DNA from: Zizania palustris
Taxonomy: Eukaryota > Streptophyta > Magnoliopsida > Poales > Poaceae
Length of the DNA: 64,000 bases
Assembly (NCBI GenBank): GCA_019279435.1
Contig: JAAALK010000285.1
Span: 63,970,865 to 64,034,864 of the forward strand
Direction: 5' to 3'
Both the position numbers and the translations under genes were made by a program. Of this stretch, positions 31,915 through 43,819 are shown piece by piece. Each line of letters opens with the position of its first letter. The first letter of the stretch is position 1. Under the pieces are notes generated by a model, which saw only the letters and a list, made by a program, of their open reading frames with translations, searched no databases and was not told the DNA's origin.

Positions 31915-33318
31915 GATATTTTGAGTCAGTTTTCTTTTTTCTTTAGTCTTTTCTTGAGTCTTTTTGTGTGTGTTCATATCATGTATATTCACATATCACA
32001 CTTTGAGCTTGCTTATGTTATATGATTGATCTGCTTTACTTACTCTAGCTAGTATATTCTTTTGATTACTTGTCGATGATCATGCTTTGCTTCAGTTCAC
32101 ATGATATGTCTGATATCTGTCATATGCATGGCTTTTAAGCTTTAAAATTGAAAAATGATCACCATTGCTTCTTGTAACTAGCATGTGTAGGATGAGTGTT
32201 TTTGCTATCTTTTACATGCCTAGTAGCTAGTTCCTCACTTAGATGCAGATATGCAAATTGGACATCTTTATGCTTTAACATATAAATGTGCTATCAAAAT
32301 GATAAAAATCAGAAAAAATGAAAAATCCATGCCCTTTTTGTGAATAATTTGAAAAGATCCAGGTTGGCTTGCTTTGTCGCATTGCATTGTTCTAGACTGC
32401 TTACCATAGCACTTTGGTATGAACTAGGACAATGCAATGTATGCCAAGATCAATTTCTTAAGCTTCTGATGGTCCAGTTCTGGCCTAGGCTTGACTTGGT
32501 TAGTTAGCATAAGGTTTGACATGCAAACAACCCCTAGCAAAAATGAAAAAGGAAAAGATAAAGCCTAAACTTTAAAAAGGATAACAAGTTTGCTGGAGCA
32601 CTTTGTTTTGGACAATGCTTATCTTGGTAGATATCAGTTAGCTTTTGCATCTCATGCCTTACCTTGCTTGTCGACTAGAAAATGTGGTGATGCTTTTTGT
32701 TTGCAAAAATTGAAAATGCGTGCAAATGACTTTCTTTAGATATCATCTGCTGCACTGATCATGCCATGTGTCTTAGATAGTATGTCTTTTGCTATACCTG
32801 CTAGATGTTGTAATTGTAGTCAATCATATCTGAGAAGCATGCTTTTTACACACCACTTGCACCCTAGTTGAATTCATTGCATATTTTGAGGGGGAGTTGC
32901 ATTTCAAGGGGAGTTTGAGTTTGTGTCTTTTTAGAGTGCATTTTAGTCTCACTTGATGAGTCTAATTGTCAACAAGGGGGAGAAATTTTTGGGTTACTCG
33001 ATCTTTTAGAAGAATTTAGGAGGAGTTTTTGCTTTCTCTGGGATTTGTTTCACGGGGTTTTAGTCTCTTTTGCCTTTACTCTTTGGATATCCTTGTTAAT
33101 AATTCTAAGATTTCACTCATTTTGAGTCTTTACTTTTGGTTAACCATAATGACCACTTTCTTGCTTTTGTTCGGCTTTTGGTCATTAGGGTTAAACTTTT
33201 ATTTTATTTTCTTCTTTTCTGTTTTCTTGTGTTTTGTTTTTGTGTTTCCACATGTGCTTACAGGTACTGAAGAGCTGATGAAGAGAAGTGTTGACAATGC
33301 ACTCATCAAGAGGGAGAT
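31915..33318 (+). other. Cop2 3' untranslated region with polypurine tract
   Basis: About 1.4 kb between RNase H and the 3' LTR, T-rich. It contains a GGGGGAG tract near 32891, an AACAAGGGGGAGAAA tract near 32972 and the LTR-adjacent tract AAGAGGGAGA (33308-33317). The long spacer is typical of SIRE-type copia. A 101-codon hydrophobic frame at 33029-33334 runs into the LTR; I do not call it a gene. Confidence 0.7.
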
Positions 33319-35407
33319 TGAGGAGCCATGTTGAAGAGCATGGGCCTCATGGCTCCAGATGTGATGAGTGATTGTCAATGGAAGTCAAAGAGGGCACGAA
33401 GAGAAGAGAAGACCTGCTCTGTCTAGGCCGCATGTGACTCAGGTACACGGGCAGCGAGCGACTATTGGGTAGAGGGGCCGTGAAGTCGGACTGACCCAAT
33501 TCGGGTACATGGGCTAGGAGCAGCAGAGGATCCACTGGGATGTTGACTGGGATTGACTCAGGTACATGGGCGTCGAGCGATTGCCGGGCTGAGGGAGCTG
33601 TGGAATTGGGCCGGCCCAATCCGGGTACCCGGTGTGAAGACGGTGGACGCTTTGTCATTTTCGGCACAAAACTATCCGCTGATCTTGGATCTGACTCTTC
33701 TGAGGCAAAGCCGTAGCTGCTACGAAAGCTCCGCATCAGGACAAGTTATCTTTATTTAGGTTTTTACTATTTTGCCTTTAGGCCCACAGTCTGTCAGTCG
33801 AGTCTATAAAAAAATCCTAAGGGCATTTCGGTCTTTTCCATTTTTTATTCCAGCGTCTGTAAAAACCCTAGGGGTATTTTTGCATTTTCCCATTTATTGG
33901 GCTGCCTATAAATAGGACCCTAATCCCTAGGGTTGGGGTTAACTCACTTAATGACAAATCAGAGTTTGCTTTCCCCAAGTATGTCCCTGTTCAATCCTTG
34001 TTTCATCGTGAGCTCCGCCATCGATATTTTCGTGAGTGCATAGCGATGGGTTTTCCTCCAAATGCTGCTTCACTAACCAGGATCTTCGCACCATCTTGTT
34101 GATCCTCGCGCTAGCACTCGGACGCCAACCAGGTCTGCTATCATCTCCTTGCCCTAGCCTCTTTTCTCTACACTGTGTCAGCTAGTTGCAGTGTGACGAC
34201 GTGACTTTCAAAGGCTTCTCCGCTCGAGCACACAGCGTAGGCAACGCAGCAGCCGGAGTGGCAGCCAAAGCCAGCCATAGGCTATAGCTTTGCTTGTAGC
34301 GCTGCAGGCATAGCCTGTGAGGTTCAGGTGCACGACATGGGTTTTTACTAGAAGGTAGACAAAACAAAGGAACATGTCCCGAGGTTATGCAGAAGCCATG
34401 TTTGATTTAATGCGCTGCAGCAGGTGGCTTACATCTCTTTGCTCATACGTCACGACTAGTAGTATTTGTGTTCATCGATTTCCATTGCTAATTAATCTCC
34501 TTTCTTGATTTTCGTTCCCATATTATTCTATGTGTGCTGGTTCGGTTTTTTTACTACTGAATCGTTGTTTATTTCCTGCTCTATGTGTGTACTACTTCAG
34601 CTTGATTGCAGCTAGGTCATTGGCTTTGCTTCCTGCTTGTATGCGGCACAACAACCTGCTGCTTAGGCTAGCTAGGCCTAGGCGCTAGCTTGCGCACAGC
34701 TTTGCTGCAGCACGCATCGCTAGCAGTACTCTGCTGTTTTTGCCAGCAGTAATCATGACTCCCAAGATGCAAAGGCCGCTGTGTTCATCCAAGAAAAGCT
34801 AGTCAGCGAACTCTGTGCCGGCAGCTGTACAACACTGAGCAAGCGTTGATGCGCTGGAGTTTATCTTTGCTTTCTTGTGTACGGTGCCGAAGGGCCATTT
34901 TGTTTTGGGAATCTGGGCGCAGACCTCGCTTCCGAAGCGTGCGCACTTCAGAGGGTTCAGCAAGCTTCGCCGAAGTCACGTGATATAAGCGTCGCCAAGC
35001 AGACTTCAATGAACATCTCATAGACTTCGACACGGTCACAACATGCTTCGGTACTGCATTTTCGAAGCAGGCTTCAACAAGTATCGAACATGAGACAAAT
35101 CTGAACAGTAAATTTTCTTCTCTTTTTATGTGCACTTGATTTTAATGCCTGTAATGTTTAACTTTTAAGATGCATGAAATGCCCGTGTTTTGAATGATAT
35201 GTTAATCTGCCTTTAAGCACGGTGTTGGTGTCTTTTCGATTAGAACATTGGTTGTTTTTAGGCTAGATTATTTTTGAACCTGTGAACTATTTTTATTTTT
35301 GCTGGTTGATTGTTGAGGTGCGTTGGGTGATGGGAGAAGGCCATTGATTCGCAAGAATTTTTAGGCGCCCATTCACCCCCCCTCTGGTTGCTACTTTCGG
35401 TCCTACA
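33319..35407 (+). repeat. Cop2 3' LTR (2,089 bp)
   Basis: TGAGGAGCCATGTTGAAG at 33319 to TTTCGGTCCTACA at 35407. TATA box CCTATAAATAGG at 33905-33916. U5 ends ATTCACCCCCCCTCTGGTTGC. It matches Cop3 5' LTR in reverse complement, but 34100-35100 is divergent or rearranged. No gene seen inside. Confidence 0.88.
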
Positions 35408-35886
35408 GTGGCCGATGCCAATAGAGTGTCAAAGTCAGTTGCCGAGTGGAGCTCGATCGAAGTCATCTGTAGTCGGCCGATGGCTGATGGAGATCTGATT
35501 GATGGATGATGCCGATAGAGGTCGGAGCCTACTGCCGCTTGTGGTCCATGTGATGGTTGGTGGTTGGTCGATGGTGTTGGTGATCTATTTGATGGCTTAA
35601 GCTGATGGAGGCGGTGTCCACTAAATAGCCGATGCCATTGGTGATCCGAGTGGTGGCCGATGCTGAAGGAGGTCACAATCGGCAATCGGCCTGATCCAGC
35701 ATGTCTTTTCTCATGTTCCTAAGTATAATACATTCATAATCGGAACTGAATAATCCACTCATAGGATAGTTGGTCTGCGTAACAAGGAGCAAGTTCACCT
35801 GATCATTGAGTTGTCAGACTCAGGCATGAGTCATCAGTCCTTGGTACTCAAGTGTGGGTATATAGGCCTTGGGGATGTCCTCATCA
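35408..35886 (-). repeat. Crm0 3' LTR fragment
   Basis: Right edge is GATGTCCTCATCA at 35886, the same terminus as Crm1 and Crm2, next to the CCTCCCCTTCTTG polypurine tract (minus). The left part holds degenerate GCCGATG(CC) repeats not seen in the Crm2 LTR. The TCATGTTCCTAAG segment near 35710 is shared with Crm2. Confidence 0.65.
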
Positions 35887-38022
35887 TCCTCCCCTTCTTG
35901 AATTGGAGTCGTCCTTGACTCATCGTCAAGTTCGTATCCCAAGTAGTGCTTCAAATCAGCAACATTAAAAATGTTGCTAACGCCGTAATCTATAGGTAAT
36001 TCAATCTTGTATGCATTATCATTGATCTTTGCAAGGACTTTAAAAGGTCCTACAACTCGAGGCATCAACTTAGATTTGCGCAAGTCAGGGAATCTTTCTT
36101 TTCGTAAATGTAACCATACAAAATTGCCTAGTTCAAAAATAACCTCCTTTCTACTCGACAATTGGTATTTTGCATTCATACGCGCTATCTTGTCCTTAGT
36201 TGTTTTATGCATTTGGAGGACAAATTTATAATGTGATTTAGCATCAAAATTCAATTTTTCAGCAGATGTCAACATCGTAGATAAGGTTCTACTAACCACT
36301 TCGGTTTGACCATTTGTTTAAGGATGGCATGTAGTCAAAAACAACAGTTTGGTTCCTAATTTGTGCTACAATATCCTCCAGAAGTGGGTGAGGAACTTCA
36401 TGTCACGATCGGATACAATTTTGCGTGGCACACCATGAAGGCGAATGACTTCCCTGAAAAGCAAATAGACAACTATTGTAGCATTGTCGCTCTTGTGACA
36501 AGGAATGAAATGTGCCATCTTGGAGAATGTATCGACAATGACAAAGACACTATCCCTCCCCTTCTTAGTTCTAGGTAGTCCCAAAATAAAATCCATAGAA
36601 ATATCTCAACATAGGACACTAGGGACAGGTAAGGGCATGTATAAACCATGGGGGTTACGACGGGACTTAGCTTTGTTGCACGTGATGCATCGGACTACGT
36701 AGCGCTCCACGTCACGCTTGAGCCTAGGCCAATAGAAATGGGCAGTCAGCACATCCTCTATTTTCTTCACACCGAAATGTCACATTAATCCTCCACCATG
36801 TGATTCCTACAAAAATAGAAGACGAAGAGCGCTAGTAGGGACACACAACTTGTTAGCACGATATAGTAACCCATAAGTCATGGTGTAGTTGTGCCAAGTT
36901 CTTCCTTCTTTGCATTGATCAAAAGGTTCTTTGAAATCATGGTCAGTGGCATATAATTGCTTCATTTTCTCAAATCCAAAAATTCTATAATCAAGCTGAG
37001 ACAATAGAGTGTATCAGTGGGATAAAGCATCAGCAATTACATTTATCCTTTCCCTTCTTGTGCTTAATGATGTATGGGAAGGATTCGATGAATTATACCC
37101 ATTTGGCATGCCGTTTGTTCAGGTTAGCTCAGAATGAATGATAAATTCTTTTGACCATAAGTAGTGCTGCCATGTTTGTAATCACCAAACTAAAGCATAA
37201 AGTTCCTTATCATAAGTGGAGTAGTTCAAGCTAGGACCATACATTTTTTCACTAAAGTAGGCAATCAGCTTACCTTGTACTAAGACGCCGCCGATGCCGA
37301 TTCCACTAGCATCACACTCGAGTTCGAAGACCTTACCGAAATTAGGCAGTTGGAGTAGTGGTGCATTGGTCAACATCTGCTTCAGCTAATTGAAGGCATC
37401 TTCATGTGCCTTCCCCCATTGGAAAAGGGGTGCCTTTCTTCGTGAGTTCATTCATCGTGGAGGCGATGGTGCTGAAGTCGCACACAAATCTTTTGTAGAA
37501 ACCTGTCAACCCGAGGAAACTCTTTACTTGTGTGACCGTTTTAAGAGTCGACCAACTCTAGATCTCCTCTATCTTGGTCTCATCGACTTCAATACCCTAC
37601 GAGGTCACAACATAACAAAGAAAAGAGACTCGATCGGTGCAAAATGTGCACTTCTCGATATTACCAAACAAACATGCATTAAGTAAAGCAATGAAAACAA
37701 CGCGCAAATGTTCTTGATGTTCTCCAATCGACTTGTTGTAAATGAGAATGTCGTCAAAGTATACTACCACACATCGACCAATATAGTTGTGTAAAACTTC
37801 ATTCATGAGCCGCATGAATGTGCTAGGCGCATTGGTTAACCCAAAAGGCATCACCAACCATTCATACAACCCAAACTTTGTTTTAAACGCAGTTTTCCAT
37901 TCATCACCCAATTTCATTCTTATCTGGTGATAGCCACTATGCAAGTCCACCTTTCAGAACATCACAAAGCCACTTAGTTCATCAAGCATATCATCTAACC
38001 TAGGAATAATATGACGATATCT
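35887..38022 (-). pseudogene. Crm0 pol remnant: RT, RNase H, integrase
   Basis: RT at 37950-37597 has HSGYHQIRM, WLVMPFGLTNAPSTF and the catalytic YFDDILIY. RNase H at 37376-37182 has ECDASGIGIGGVL and NYSTYDKELYAL. Integrase follows: zinc region around 36830-36640, GLYMPLPVPSV, MDFILGLPRTKKGRDSVFVIVD, then DRDMKFL. Stops and frameshifts occur every 100-300 bp. About 60 codons of integrase are deleted near 36265, compared with Crm2. The tail (NDNAYKIELP, SNIFNVADLKHYLG) runs to the LTR. Confidence 0.85.
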
Positions 38023-38857
38023 ATAACACCCCAAATTTTAGAGCAATAAAATAAATTCAGAAAAATCAGAATTTTTAAGAAAAGATTTATTTTAATTCTC
38101 ATAAAGTCATAACTACCTAAATAAATAGAATCTGGAGAAATAATTCAATTCATGGTCTCAAAAATTTATATTATGTTCCTAAGACCAAGATGCAATTTTG
38201 GGAATTTTTACAAATTTTTCCAACCTTGGATGCTAGTCCATAATTTAAGAATCAATTTCTACAATTATTTTTATTCAGAAAATCAATTTAAATACTAATG
38301 GGCCGCTCCCCTCATTTCTCTCTCCCCAGCCGGCCCAACCTAACCATTACGCTGCCCTCTCACTGACCAACGGGCCCCATCTGTCGGCACAATCAGCCTC
38401 ACACCCGAGCCCCGACCCACCTGTCAATCCCCTCCCCTCACAGCTCGCGCCTCGGCCCCACCTGTCGGCGCCGACCGTTAACCCCATCATCCTTTTGCAC
38501 TCACTAACTAGCGGGTCCAACCTGTCGGTCATCTTCAACCTCACGACCCCGAGATCCCCGGCCACCATGGTAATGTCCGAGCACCTCCGCCGTGGGCCCA
38601 AGCTCCGGTTAACGTCGGGGATTAACTCATTGTTATGTCCGCGCTTGATTGCCCTCGGATTCCCCTGTTTTACTCCACTTAAACACCTTAATTGACCTCG
38701 TCGACGTAACTCTCCCCCTTCAGCATTCACCGCACCCGATCTTATCCCATCGTCACCAGAGCACTATAAAAAGGACCCCCTGGCCACACCGCATCAGTAC
38801 ACCACTCAATTGCCCTCTCTCGCCCAAAGACGAGCGCTAGAAGCACGTTTTAGCGCC
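38023..38857 (+). repeat. LTR-F: 5' part of an LTR inserted in Crm0 RT
   Basis: Starts TATAACACCCCAAATTTT (an altered TGTAACACCC start, as in Tek1). It has the same AT-rich then GC-rich composition as the Tek1 LTR and a TATA box CTATAAAAAGG near 38764. It is cut at 38857 by the Cop4 LTR; the rest would lie right of Cop4, off-window. No gene seen. Confidence 0.6.
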
Positions 38858-39679
38858 CGTTGGGGAATAGGGGAGCTACGCTAGCCAGAAAATTCAAAAT
38901 TTCTGCCCTATGGCCCTAGGCTCATGCGCGTGTGAGATCATAGATCGGTACCTTCTAGCACTTGACGCACTAGGTGCAGCGGAAGAAGAGGTCGATGAAG
39001 CGCGTCAAGCCTATCCTCTCTTTGTCCCGGCCGTTCCTCGCCAATCCAATCGATGAAGAAGTCGCCTTCCTCATGGTGATGGCCATGAGCATCGCTTATG
39101 GAGCAACACCTCCACGGAGTTCACACATACAAGGATGGAGTTCCTCCTACGACATCATGCTAGCACCGCACGTGAGAGATGGGAAATCCCCGATCTCAAC
39201 GTTTGAGATCAAGAAAGGGAGGAGATGACTCTTGGGTGGCTAGGTCTAATCTAGGCTTATTCCTTGTCCCAAGACCTCCTCCTCCTCTCCTTATATAGGG
39301 CTGAAAGCCCCTTGGGTCATGCACATCTTAGAGCCCCCAAATTAGTTACAACTAATCCGTATTCATAACAGATCCAATCTGATACCCCACATCAGAACTT
39401 CCGATCCTAGATTGGAACTTCTGACAAGGTATTTTTTAGGTCTCCAAATTCAGCACGACACGCAATAGATCCAATCTGTTTTCACCCACCTCGGAACTTC
39501 TGATACCATATCGGAACTTCTGATCAGTACAAAAATTCCCTGATTTTGAATTGGAACTTCTGGATCATCGGAACTTCCGATACCATATCAGAGCTTCCGT
39601 AGCAACAATTGCTCTCTGTATCGAAACCAGAAATTAACCAGAACTTCCAACCACGGAATTTTCTTGGGCATATCTTTCA
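38858..39679 (-). repeat. Cop4 3' LTR (about 822 bp)
   Basis: In sense orientation TGAAAGATATGCCC (from 39679) to CTATTCCCCAACG (38858), where the last CA has mutated. A TATATAGGG-type promoter lies near 39289. About seven copies of a TCGGAACTTCTGAT/GAACTTCCGAT motif occur at 39380-39650. The alternative start at 40557 (TGTATGAGG) would give a 1.7-kb LTR and cannot be excluded without the 5' copy. Confidence 0.55.
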
Positions 39680-40597
39680 ATATCCCACTTGCACAAGAAC
39701 CAATTCTTTGCATGTTTTAATCCATCCCCTTAAGTTTGTGACCCGATAGGTTCATACACTAACGGATGTTCACCGGAAACCGTTTCTGACTCACTGATCA
39801 ATAGCGGTACCTAGCAGCACATATTGACAACCGAAAGCGTACAAAATCAAAATCTCATGAACCTTGATATACGCATTGACTAGTCCCTTCACCACATGTC
39901 GTCTGTCAAGTCCATGGCCAGATACGTGCCACCCTTGCTGGTTAACTTGACATATTCACTCGACCAAGTATCAGATTCAAATCATAACTAACTCCTTAGT
40001 CATAGTGGCATGGTCATGCACTTTTCCAATTCAATACCTCGAGGGGCCTAGAGACGACTCTCCTGTTATTAGGATGGGCAAATTCCATCTTTACTGCTCA
40101 TATCCCAAGACATGTTTCACAACACACCTGAAAACAACCCTTATTACTACCCTGTTACGAAATAGTGTTAGGAAGCATCTAAGTGTGTCACTATGCATTC
40201 TGGAATCAAATGACAATCTCAAGTCCAAGGACTCTGCATGTACACCATTTGAGATGACAACTGCTAGCACATTACAATCTCAGCAGTATCTCAAGTGGGT
40301 CTATCCAACACCATGTTCACCAACATGTGTCCACATCACTGATTTTACATCTCTATGTCTATGGTCTGTGAAACACAATCATCAATCAGTCGGATGTGCT
40401 AATCCATGTATCATCATTGTCTCACATGATGACAAGATTAGGGACCCTTTTGAACAACATCGTCATAAAGCAAAAAGTTTCACATAACAAGTCGTATTTA
40501 TTAATTAAATGCAAACGATATTTATTCAAGGAATAAGATAACAATTATCCTCATACATTAGCATAAACTCTACTAGCATCTTCCATAAACACATGAC
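39680..40597 (-). other. Cop4 3' untranslated region and polypurine tract
   Basis: About 0.9 kb between the RNase H stop and the presumed PPT (AAGTGGGATAT, 39690-39680 minus). No convincing gene; the 160-codon plus-strand ORF at 40005-40487 has no recognisable domain. Confidence 0.55.
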
Positions 40598-40963
40598 TCA
40601 CTCATGCAAGTATCTAATACCCATGGAGCTCATATGCGCCTTATGCTTGGGCTGTGGAAGAGGCTTCTTTAACGGATCCACCATGTTCAAATCTGTGTGC
40701 ACCTTACAAATCTTCACATCACCTCTCTCAATGATCTCGTGGATCAGGTGATATCGCCGAAGTATATGTTTGGATTTCTGGTGCGATCTAGGCTCTTTGG
40801 ATTGCGCAATGGCACCACTATTATCACAATAGAGGTCCACTGGACTAAACACACTAGGAACAACACCTAGCTCAAAAACAAACATCCTGATCCAAACGGC
40901 CTCCTTCGCCGCTTCTGAAGCAGCAATATACTCAGCTTCCATTGTAGAATCGGCCACTGTATA
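40598..40963 (-). pseudogene. Cop4 RNase H, C-terminal part
   Basis: Carries the copia RNase H core VADSTMEAEYIAASEAAKEA, LYCDNSGAIAQSKEP and HQKSKHILRRYHLIHE, ending MSSMGIRYLHE and a stop at 40598. The frame runs without a break to the Crm2 junction at 40963 and continues at 48591. Confidence 0.9.
40959..40963 (+). repeat. Target-site duplication of Crm2, left copy (GTATA)
   Basis: Identical to 48586-48590. Confidence 0.92.
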
Positions 40964-41872
40964 TGATGGGGGATTGGTCTCGATCTTCCGCTAGGTAAAG
41001 GATAACTTGGGTTGGTGGAGAATCTCGACGTTGGCGATCCAAGGCTCCGGTCCGGCGGATCAAAACCTTGCAATCATTACACCACTGTCTCCGTTGGTTA
41101 TCAACCACGCAGGACGCGATTGACCTCGCCACGAAGGCTAATTCCTGCAAGCGAACCCAAGAACACAAGCAAGAACAGGAAGGATACAAGTCGAATGCCA
41201 AAACACAGACAAACAATGATAAGGTGAGGTTTCACAAACGCCAATGCAGCAGCCAATCGGTCCGGTGCAAGAGGCGGGATCTAAACACAACAGTGTAGAT
41301 GCAAACAAAGCAAAACCTAACCCTAAAGGCGGCTGGAGAGAATATATAGGGCGTGGGCAGCCTGTGGAAGGCGTACAGACTTGGGCTGTGGGCTAGAAGA
41401 TGTACAGACTCGGACTATGGGCCAACACGGCCCAGTTATATCACGCAGGACTGTTTTAAATACACAGGTCGGCTCGAGACTTCAAATGAGACGAAACCAA
41501 CGGCAAGATCCGTCTTCTCCTTAGCTTTCCAAAAAGTCCAAGAACGCGCCAATCGAACTTCGTATGAGGAAGTTATGCCCATTTTGGTGCATGGTGGTCG
41601 ATGTAGTCCGAACAAGCGAATTCTTGACTTCAAATCATCCGTGCGCCTCCGTCTTCAACTCCAACTCTTCTATTCCATCTCCCATGTTCCTAAGCAACAA
41701 AATATCACTAGTATTCAGTAGCATCCCGTCCAAACAAATATTAACATAGTTGCTAAGGAAAGAATTAACCTCATGGTTCAAACGACGGGCACGGGCGCGT
41801 GTGATTGGTCCTTGTAGTTGAATTGTAGGTGGAGGCTCCATGTGTGTATCAGGTGAAGTGATGTCCTCATCA
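40964..41872 (-). repeat. Crm2 3' LTR (909 bp)
   Basis: TGATGGGGGATTGG to GATGTCCTCATCA. Next to it, 41873-41884 is the minus-strand polypurine tract AAGAGGGGGAGGA. The pol frame extends from the tract into the LTR down to 41635. Confidence 0.95.
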
Positions 41873-43819
41873 TCCTCCCCCTCTTGAATTGGAGTCGTCC
41901 TCGACTCAAGCTCATCGTCATCTCCCAAATAGGGCTTTAAATCTGAAATGTTAAATGTGGGACTAACCCCAAAAGCTGCAGGCAACTCAAGTTTATAAGC
42001 ATTATCATTTATCTTCTCAAGCACACGGAAAGGACCATCAGCTCGGGGCATCAATTTAGACTTTCTCAAATCAGGAAAACGATCCTTGCGCAAGTGCAAC
42101 CAAACAAGATCACCCGGTTCAAATGTTATCTCTTTTCTACCCTTACTACCATAAGCACGATATTTCTCATTCATTTTCTCTATGTTTGCTTTAGTAGTTT
42201 CATGCATCTTAAGTAATAATTCAGCACGTGTAGTAGCATCAAAATTCAATTTTTCAGATGGTGGCAATGGTAGCAAATCAATAGGAGCACGCAGATTAAA
42301 GCCATAGACCACATTGAAACGGACTTACCTTAGTAGTGGAGTGTACTGACCTATTATATGCAAAATCAATATGAGGTAGACACTCTTCCCAGAGCTTCAA
42401 GTTGGTCTTCAAAACAGCCCTCAACATGGTGGACAATGTACGGTTGACGACCTCCGTTTGTCCATCAGTTTGGGGGTGACAAGTAGTAGAAAACAGCAGC
42501 TTCATCCCCAACTTATGCCACAACATTCTCCAAAAATGACTTAAGAATTTAGCATCACGGTCTGAAACGATGGTATTGGGAACTCCATGCAAGCGTACGA
42601 CCTCTCTGAAAAACAAATCAGCAACATTTGTAGCATCGTCGCTCTTGTGACAAGGTATAAAATGCGCCATTTTAGAGAAACGATCTACCACCACAAAAAT
42701 ACTATCTCTCCCCCTCCTAGTTATATGTAATCCTAACACAAAATCCATAGAAATATCCTCCCAAGGTACACTAGGAACGGGCAGAGGCATATAAAGACCA
42801 TGTGGGTTTAGGCGGGACTTAGCTTTATTGCAAGTAGTGCATCGTGCCACATAGCGCTCAACATCTCGTCTCATCCTAGGCCAATAGAAGTGTGTGGACA
42901 GCACATCTTCGGTTTTCTTTGATCCAAAATGACCCATCAAACCACCACCATGTGCTTCCTGCAATAACAACAAGCGAAGAGAGCTAGCCGGCACACATAA
43001 CTTGTTAGCACGAAAAAGATATCCATTATTCAGCACATATTTGTTCCAAGCACGGTCATTTGTACAATTTGCAAAAGCATCTTTGAAGTCCAAATCAGTA
43101 GCATACATGTCCTTCAATGTTTCTAAACCAAAGATCTTATAATCAAGTTGAGAAAGCAAAGTATAACATCTAGATAAAGCATCGGCAATCACATTATCTT
43201 TCCCTTTCTTATGCTTAATGATATATGGAAAAGTCTCAATAAATTCTACCCATTTAGCATGTCGTTTATTCAGATTTGCTTGACTACGTATATGCTTCAA
43301 TGCTTCATGATCCGAATGAATTATAAACTCCTTAGGCAAAAGGTAATGTTGCCAAGTTTCAAGCACACGCACTAAGGCATATAATTCCTTATCATAGGTA
43401 GAATAATTCAACTGTGGACCATGTAATTTTTCACTAAAATAGGCCACGAGTTTACCTCCTTGTAGCAGCACACCTCCTAATCCAAAACAACTAGCATCAC
43501 ATTCTAACTCAAAAGGCTTACTGAAGTCGGGTAGCTGAAGTAGAGGTGCATGTGTAAGAGATCTTTGAGTGTGGCAAAAGCTTGTTCATGTGCTGGCTCC
43601 CAATTAAAAGTAACTCCCTTCTTAGTCAACTCATGCAAAGGACCGGCTATGGTGCTGAAATCTTTCACAAAACGCCGGTAGAAACCTGCAAGACCAGCTG
43701 TTGATTGCTTCTACCTTTGCCGCGTCAACCTCAATACCCTGTGAAGTGACAACATATCCAAGAAACACAACTCGATCCGTGCAAAACGTGCACTTCTCAA
43801 GGTTACCAAACATTCTAGC
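41635..43819 (-). pseudogene. Crm2 pol, 3' part: RT end, RNase H, integrase, LTR-encoded tail
   Basis: After a TAG at 43820-43822 the RT palm end continues (FGNLEKCTFCTDRVVFLGYVV). A deletion near 43702 joins the SW and LAGFYRR segments out of frame, and a one-base loss near 43560 follows. 42296-43471 is a 391-codon stretch: RNase H end (LLQGGKLVAYFSEK), HSDHEALKHI, integrase zinc region (H-H and CTTC), GLYMPLPVPS, DFVLGLHITRRGRDS, IVSDRDAKFLS, and HPQTDGQTEVVNRTL with the catalytic Glu. A one-base insertion near 42300 shifts to the last frame (42312-41635), which covers the integrase C-terminus and a GPITRARARRLN tail inside the LTR. Confidence 0.85.

Larger units (their letters stand above)
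16139..35407 (+). mobile_element. Cop2: Ty1/copia retrotransposon (SIRE-like) hosting Tek1, LTR-K and Cop3
   Basis: Plus-strand element seen in pieces: gag fragment 16139-16213, RT 17072-18036, RT end and RNase H 31220-31914, 3' untranslated region 31915-33318, 3' LTR 33319-35407. Its 5' LTR and most of gag would lie left of Tek1, off-window. Sequence between gag and RT (rest of gag, PR, IN) is absent. Its 3' flank is CRM-like LTR sequence of Crm0. The RT and LTR place it in the same family as Cop3. Confidence 0.8.
35408..38022 (-). mobile_element. Crm0: old CRM-like Ty3/gypsy remnant, basal layer of the cluster
   Basis: Minus-strand 3' LTR fragment (35408-35886) and a heavily mutated pol running to mid RT at 38022, where LTR-F begins. 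Its left side is cut by the Cop2 LTR. It is related to Crm2 but much more decayed. Confidence 0.8.

Noticed and set aside
33029..33334. 101-codon hydrophobic ORF after Cop2 RNase H, possibly envelope-like
   Set aside because: T-rich composition alone gives Phe/Leu; the frame runs into the LTR, there is no signal peptide/ectodomain layout, and it is too short for an env-like protein.
40005..40487. 160-codon plus-strand ORF
   Set aside because: Lies antisense in the Cop4 3' untranslated region; no domain, mixed composition and no neighbouring promoter signal.
41310..41335. AACCTAACCCTAA resembling telomere repeats in CRM LTRs
   Set aside because: Only one to two degenerate units, present in all copies of the LTR; ordinary LTR sequence.
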